In this document: positions 15,658 to 18,904 of the stretch, in pieces
Layout: each line of letters starts with the position of its first letter
Position numbering within the stretch: the first letter of the stretch is position 1
Assembly (NCBI GenBank): GCA_049889495.1
Contig: JBMHDH010000005.1
Span: 1-18,904 of the forward strand
Length of the DNA stretch: 18,904 bases
Reading direction: 5' to 3'
Source of the DNA: UBA685 sp049889495
GTDB lineage: Bacteria; Pseudomonadota; Alphaproteobacteria; Puniceispirillales; Puniceispirillaceae
Translations under genes and position numbers: made by a program
Notes under the pieces: model-generated
The model's database searches: none
Seen by the model: the letters and a program-made list of their open reading frames with translations, nothing else
What the model was told of the DNA's origin: nothing

Positions 15658-16442
15658 GATTTTGACCATTTGCCTGTGGCAATAAAGGGGGTGTTGCGAT
15701 AGCCTTTCTTGCCATAGCCATAGGGGGCATCATCTTGGTCCATCACCATCCCACCTGCGGCGCGTAACACCGCATCCCCAGCCGCGGTGTCCCATTCCAT
15801 AGTGGGTCCAAAACGGGGATAGACATCTGCTTTGCCTTCGGCGACCAAACAAAATTTCAAAGAAGAACCAATGGATTTTGTTTGATCAATCTTGTGGGTG
15901 GCAAGCCAATCATTTGTCGCATCATCACGATGCGAAGCAGACGCAACCGCAACCGCGCCAGAAGCTGGCACCTCACGAACCGCGATTTCTGTTTCATGAT
16001 CAGTTTCGATTTTCACTGCGCGATGCCTCACAATGCCGCAAAAAAGCGTGTCAAACGCTGGCGCATAAACAAGCCCCATCACGGGATGGCCATCTTGGAT
16101 CAAGCCAATATTCACCGTGAAACTCCCTTTGCCATCTGGCTTTAAATATTCTTTGGTGCCATCAATGGGATCGACCAAAAAAAACAAAGGTGCCACATCT
16201 AAATCATGCGAGGCGGCATTTTCTTCGGAAATCACCATAATGTCAGGTGCCGCCTTTGCCAAAGCTGGCAATAAGATCGCTTCAGCAGCTTCATCAGCTT
16301 CGGTGACGGGTGAGCCATCTGGTTTCAGTTTCATAGATATCTGTTTTTTGTGAATATCCATGATAACCGCGCCAGCTTGATACATTGCTGGCAGCAAATC
16401 ATCAACCAGCTGGTTCAAATAGGATGTGGTAATCTCTGGCAT
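15654..16442 (-). CDS. cysQ: 3'(2'),5'-bisphosphate nucleotidase (PAP phosphatase)
   Basis: The 262-residue enzyme belongs to the inositol-monophosphatase fold. Metal ligands are visible: Glu73/Glu74 in VISEEN, Asp91 and Asp94 in VDPIDGTKEY, and Asp218 in MEWDTAAGDAVLRAAGG. It converts 3'-phosphoadenosine 5'-phosphate, the by-product of sulfotransferases, to AMP. The ATG at 16442 has AGGTGGG upstream and is preferred over a GTG at 16454. It lies 33 bases behind the PAPS synthetase gene and shares an ATGA overlap with the FrhB-like gene, so it is an internal part of the operon. An inositol phosphatase role is less likely given this neighbourhood and the CysQ-like DPIDGTKEY motif. Confidence 0.95.
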   Translation of the reverse strand: MPEITTSYLNQLVDDLLPAMYQAGAVIMDIHKKQISMKLKPDGSPVTEADEAAEAILLPALAKAAPDIMVISEENAASHDLDVAPLFFLVDPIDGTKEYLKPDGKGSFTVNIGLIQDGHPVMGLVYAPAFDTLFCGIVRHRAVKIETDHETEIAVREVPASGAVAVASASHRDDATNDWLATHKIDQTKSIGSSLKFCLVAEGKADVYPRFGPTMEWDTAAGDAVLRAAGGMVMDQDDAPYGYGKKGYRNTPFIATGKWSKS

Positions 16443-16475
16443 GTTATGTCCCACCTGTTCGCCGCGATCGCTTAT

Positions 16476-18185
16476 CTATTGATTAAGACCAATCAGCCCC
16501 AATTGTTCAAGCTTCAAGATCACTTGCTGCGCACAATAATCCACATCCAAGCCTTCGGTTTCAAGCCGCAATTCTGGATCAATCGGCGCTTCATAAGGAT
16601 CAGAAATCCCTGTAAATTCCTTGATCTTTCCTTCTCTTGCCAATTGATACAGGCCTTTGCGATCACGTCTTTCGCATTCTTCCAAAGATGTCGCCACATG
16701 GATCTCAACAAACGCACCAAAGGCTTCGATATCTTGCCGCACAGCTTGCCTTGTTTGCGCATAAGGCGCAATTGGCGCACAGATGGCAATCCCCCTATTT
16801 TTGGTGATTTCTGAAGCCACATAGCCGATGCGTCTGACATTCAAATCACGATGCTCTTTGGAAAAGCCCAATTCAGAAGACAGATTTTTGCGCACAATAT
16901 CGCCATCAAGTAATGTGACAGGCCGACCCCCCATTTCCATCAATTTGGTCCGAACCGCATTGGCAATGGTGGATTTTCCAGACCCTGATAAGCCTGTGAA
17001 TAACAAGGTAGCGCCTTGCTGGGCACGTGGCGGATGCGAGGCGCGCAATTGCTTGACCACCTCTTCAAAAGAAAACCAATCAGGTATATCAAGCCCTTCA
17101 TTCAAACGCCGACGCAATTCCGTACCAGATAAAGATAAGATCGTTACCGCATCTTTATCTGTAATGGCATCTTCTTCTTCATATTGGGCGCGTTCTTGGA
17201 CATAGACCAGATTTTTGAAATCCACCATCTCAATGCCCATTTCATCTTCAAAATGACGAAACAGATCTTGGGCATCATAGGGACCATAAAAATCCTGACC
17301 TTGCGAATTTTTGCCAGGGCCCGCGTGATCACGCCCCACAATCATATGGCTGCACCCATGATTTTTTCGGATCAGCCCATGCCAGACAGCTTCTCTTGGG
17401 CCAGCCATGCGCATTGCCAGATTTAACAAGCTCATATCTGTGGTAGATGACGGGTATTTATCAAGAACCGATTCATAACATCTCACTCTGGTGAAGTGAT
17501 CAACATCGCCTGGCTTTGTCATGCCAACCACAGGATGAATCAAAAGATTGGCACCAACATCTCTGGCAGCGCGAAACGTCAATTCTTGATGGGCACGATG
17601 AAGCGGGTTGCGGGTCTGGAATGCCACAATTTTCTGCCAGCCTAATTTTTGGAATTTCTCTTTTAATTCCTTTGGGCTCATACGATATTGACGGAAATCA
17701 TAATGCGTTGGCATTTGTAAGCCCGTAATCGGACCGCCAAGATAAACATCCCCTGCTTGATGATGCAGATACGCAACAGCTGGATGCGCCAAATCATCTG
17801 CGCCAAATATTTTTTTGGCCTCTTCTTCTTTATCAGGCACCCATTTATCTGTGACTGTCATAACAGCCAAAATCACGCCTTCTTCATCACGAAGGGCAAT
17901 TTCATCTCCTAGTGAGACCTGATCTGCGAAATCTTGGCCCACATCCAAGGTAATTGGCATCGGCCAAAGGCTGCCATCTGATAGGCGCATATCATCTAGC
18001 ACAGATTGGTAATCATCTTTGCCCAAAAAACCCGTCAAAGGGTAAAAGCCACGATTTAAAAGCAATTCCAAATCACAGATTTGACGCGGGCTTAGATCCC
18101 AACTTGTCAAAGTCGCCGCATGCTGTTTTAACGCCAAAGATTCTGTCTCTTTGACCAATAATTCATCATGAAAGATCATTGTCAT
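16476..18185 (-). CDS. sat/cysC: bifunctional sulfate adenylyltransferase/adenylylsulfate kinase (PAPS synthetase)
   Basis: The 569-residue fusion makes PAPS from sulfate in two ATP-dependent steps. The N-terminal ATP sulfurylase (about residues 1-385, Met3/Sat type rather than CysDN) has QTRNPLHRAH at 190-199 and GRDHAGP at 284-290. The C-terminal APS kinase (about 392-565) has the P-loop GLSGSGKST at 398-406, DGDIVR at 427-432 and the FTGISDPYE lid motif, so it should be active, unlike the regulatory kinase-like domain of fungal enzymes. TAGGAAC lies at good spacing before the ATG at 18185. It starts 14 bases after the sulfotransferase stop, and cysQ follows 33 bases later. Confidence 0.97.
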   Translation of the reverse strand: MTMIFHDELLVKETESLALKQHAATLTSWDLSPRQICDLELLLNRGFYPLTGFLGKDDYQSVLDDMRLSDGSLWPMPITLDVGQDFADQVSLGDEIALRDEEGVILAVMTVTDKWVPDKEEEAKKIFGADDLAHPAVAYLHHQAGDVYLGGPITGLQMPTHYDFRQYRMSPKELKEKFQKLGWQKIVAFQTRNPLHRAHQELTFRAARDVGANLLIHPVVGMTKPGDVDHFTRVRCYESVLDKYPSSTTDMSLLNLAMRMAGPREAVWHGLIRKNHGCSHMIVGRDHAGPGKNSQGQDFYGPYDAQDLFRHFEDEMGIEMVDFKNLVYVQERAQYEEEDAITDKDAVTILSLSGTELRRRLNEGLDIPDWFSFEEVVKQLRASHPPRAQQGATLLFTGLSGSGKSTIANAVRTKLMEMGGRPVTLLDGDIVRKNLSSELGFSKEHRDLNVRRIGYVASEITKNRGIAICAPIAPYAQTRQAVRQDIEAFGAFVEIHVATSLEECERRDRKGLYQLAREGKIKEFTGISDPYEAPIDPELRLETEGLDVDYCAQQVILKLEQLGLIGLNQ

Positions 18186-18199
18186 TTAGTTCCTAAAAT

Positions 18200-18904
18200 T
18201 TACTCAGGATGAATACGATGCTGATGCATAAATTCATAATGCGGCATCACACGCTCATAGACTTCTTGGACCCTGGCTGGGGCTTCTTCGATTTTGATAT
18301 AGCTTTTGCGTGGCTGCGGCTTAAGCCCGTCTGAGTTACGCAGATTGGCGTGGAATGACCCCCCGTCCCACCAGCTCACCTCATCTCTGGCACCTGGTTC
18401 CCAACGCAAGGCTGATTCCATAAATTCAAGACCAACAGCATTGCTCCATTTTTCAACAATCACTGCTGGATTTTCCAGCAAATCATCTGAATCGATCACA
18501 GGGGGCGCCTTGCCTGTTTTGTCCATAATCATTTCAAAAAGCTGTCTTTGTTCTGCAAATCCCACTTCTTTTTCGTGGAAATCTGGCCATTTATCATACA
18601 TCGAGGTGATGGTCATGGCAGGATTGCGTATCAAAAAGGAATGGGTGAAATGCCCAAGCAACTCATCATTCCACATATGGTCTATATAAAGCGGGAAATC
18701 TTTGGAAAAGACTGGGCCTTGTTCCGCCAGATTTTTCATATTTTCCCACACAGATTCTAATGTCAGGCCTGGGGTACGCACAGATGACGGGCTTAAACGC
18801 GGCCATAGCGGGTCTTCGCCTTGGTACCATGCTTCACCAAAAGGTTCATGCAAACAGGTGATATCGCCTCTTTGACGCATCATCCATTCAAAGGCTGTTG
18901 ATGT
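18200..18904 (-). CDS. sulfotransferase family protein, 5' end outside the window
   Basis: The frame is open through the right edge: before Met at 18883 it reads TSTAFEW, the usual continuation of a sulfotransferase 5'-phosphosulfate loop (P-R-T-x-S-T type), so the real start lies beyond 18904. Visible parts are HEPFGEAW, KDFPLYIDHMW, and the 3'-phosphate-binding segment FLIRNPAMTITSMY with its conserved Arg and Ser. At least 234 residues are present and no membrane helix is seen. It transfers a sulfo group from PAPS to an unknown acceptor in the cytoplasm. The PAPS synthetase gene begins 14 bases after its stop, which fits a supplier-user pair in one operon. Confidence 0.9.
   Translation of the reverse strand, partial: TSTAFEWMMRQRGDITCLHEPFGEAWYQGEDPLWPRLSPSSVRTPGLTLESVWENMKNLAEQGPVFSKDFPLYIDHMWNDELLGHFTHSFLIRNPAMTITSMYDKWPDFHEKEVGFAEQRQLFEMIMDKTGKAPPVIDSDDLLENPAVIVEKWSNAVGLEFMESALRWEPGARDEVSWWDGGSFHANLRNSDGLKPQPRKSYIKIEEAPARVQEVYERVMPHYEFMHQHRIHPE

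Overview
The window looks like ordinary chromosome from a marine-type alphaproteobacterium with moderate-to-low GC. The gene set (a DUF4212/VC_2705-type symporter pair, Fhs plus FolD, a fused ATP sulfurylase/APS kinase, many Fe(II)/2-oxoglutarate oxygenases) and the codon use resemble SAR116-like bacteria. That placement is inference from memory of such genomes, not a search. I see no rRNA, tRNA, insertion sequence, prophage, integrase or CRISPR array. Genes are densely packed, and the largest gene-free stretch is 284 bases (4762-5045).

Layout: (1) 1-629, the 3' end of a coiled-coil-rich protein, convergent with an EamA-family drug/metabolite exporter (668-1570, minus). (2) 1780-4120, a GMC flavin oxidoreductase followed by an SGNH esterase/acyltransferase, convergent with an unrecognised 207-residue protein (4138-4761, minus). 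(3) 5046-7122, a two-gene acetate-type sodium:solute symporter operon (small DUF4212 subunit plus large SSS subunit). It is preceded by a structured, palindrome-rich leader region and ends in a clear rho-independent terminator. (4) 7306-11107, a YggT-like membrane protein, a BesD/HalD-like Fe(II)/2OG hydroxylase, a phytanoyl-CoA-dioxygenase-like enzyme and an acyl-CoA ligase of the CaiC-like ANL type, all in one direction. (5) 11290-14371, the folate one-carbon genes fhs and folD, separated by a perfect terminator hairpin, then a DUF4174 protein whose 5' end appears damaged or misread. (6) 18904-14401 on the minus strand, a tight operon: sulfotransferase (cut by the window edge), bifunctional ATP sulfurylase/APS kinase, CysQ-type PAP phosphatase and an FrhB-like iron-sulfur oxidoreductase.

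How the genes may work together: the right-hand operon is a self-contained sulfation module. Sat/CysC makes PAPS, the sulfotransferase uses it, and CysQ removes the by-product PAP. No sulfite-forming reductase is visible, so the PAPS is probably for sulfation rather than cysteine synthesis. The FrhB-like protein is translationally coupled to cysQ and may act on the same product. Fhs and FolD interconvert formate and methylene-tetrahydrofolate. Oxygenase-driven demethylation upstream could feed that pool, but this is inference. The most useful second-look items are the sulfation module with its coupled FrhB partner, the paired 2OG oxygenases with a CoA ligase, the apparent frameshift in the DUF4174 signal peptide, the EF-hand loop inside the symporter, and the repeated G-rich motif and hairpin upstream of the symporter operon.
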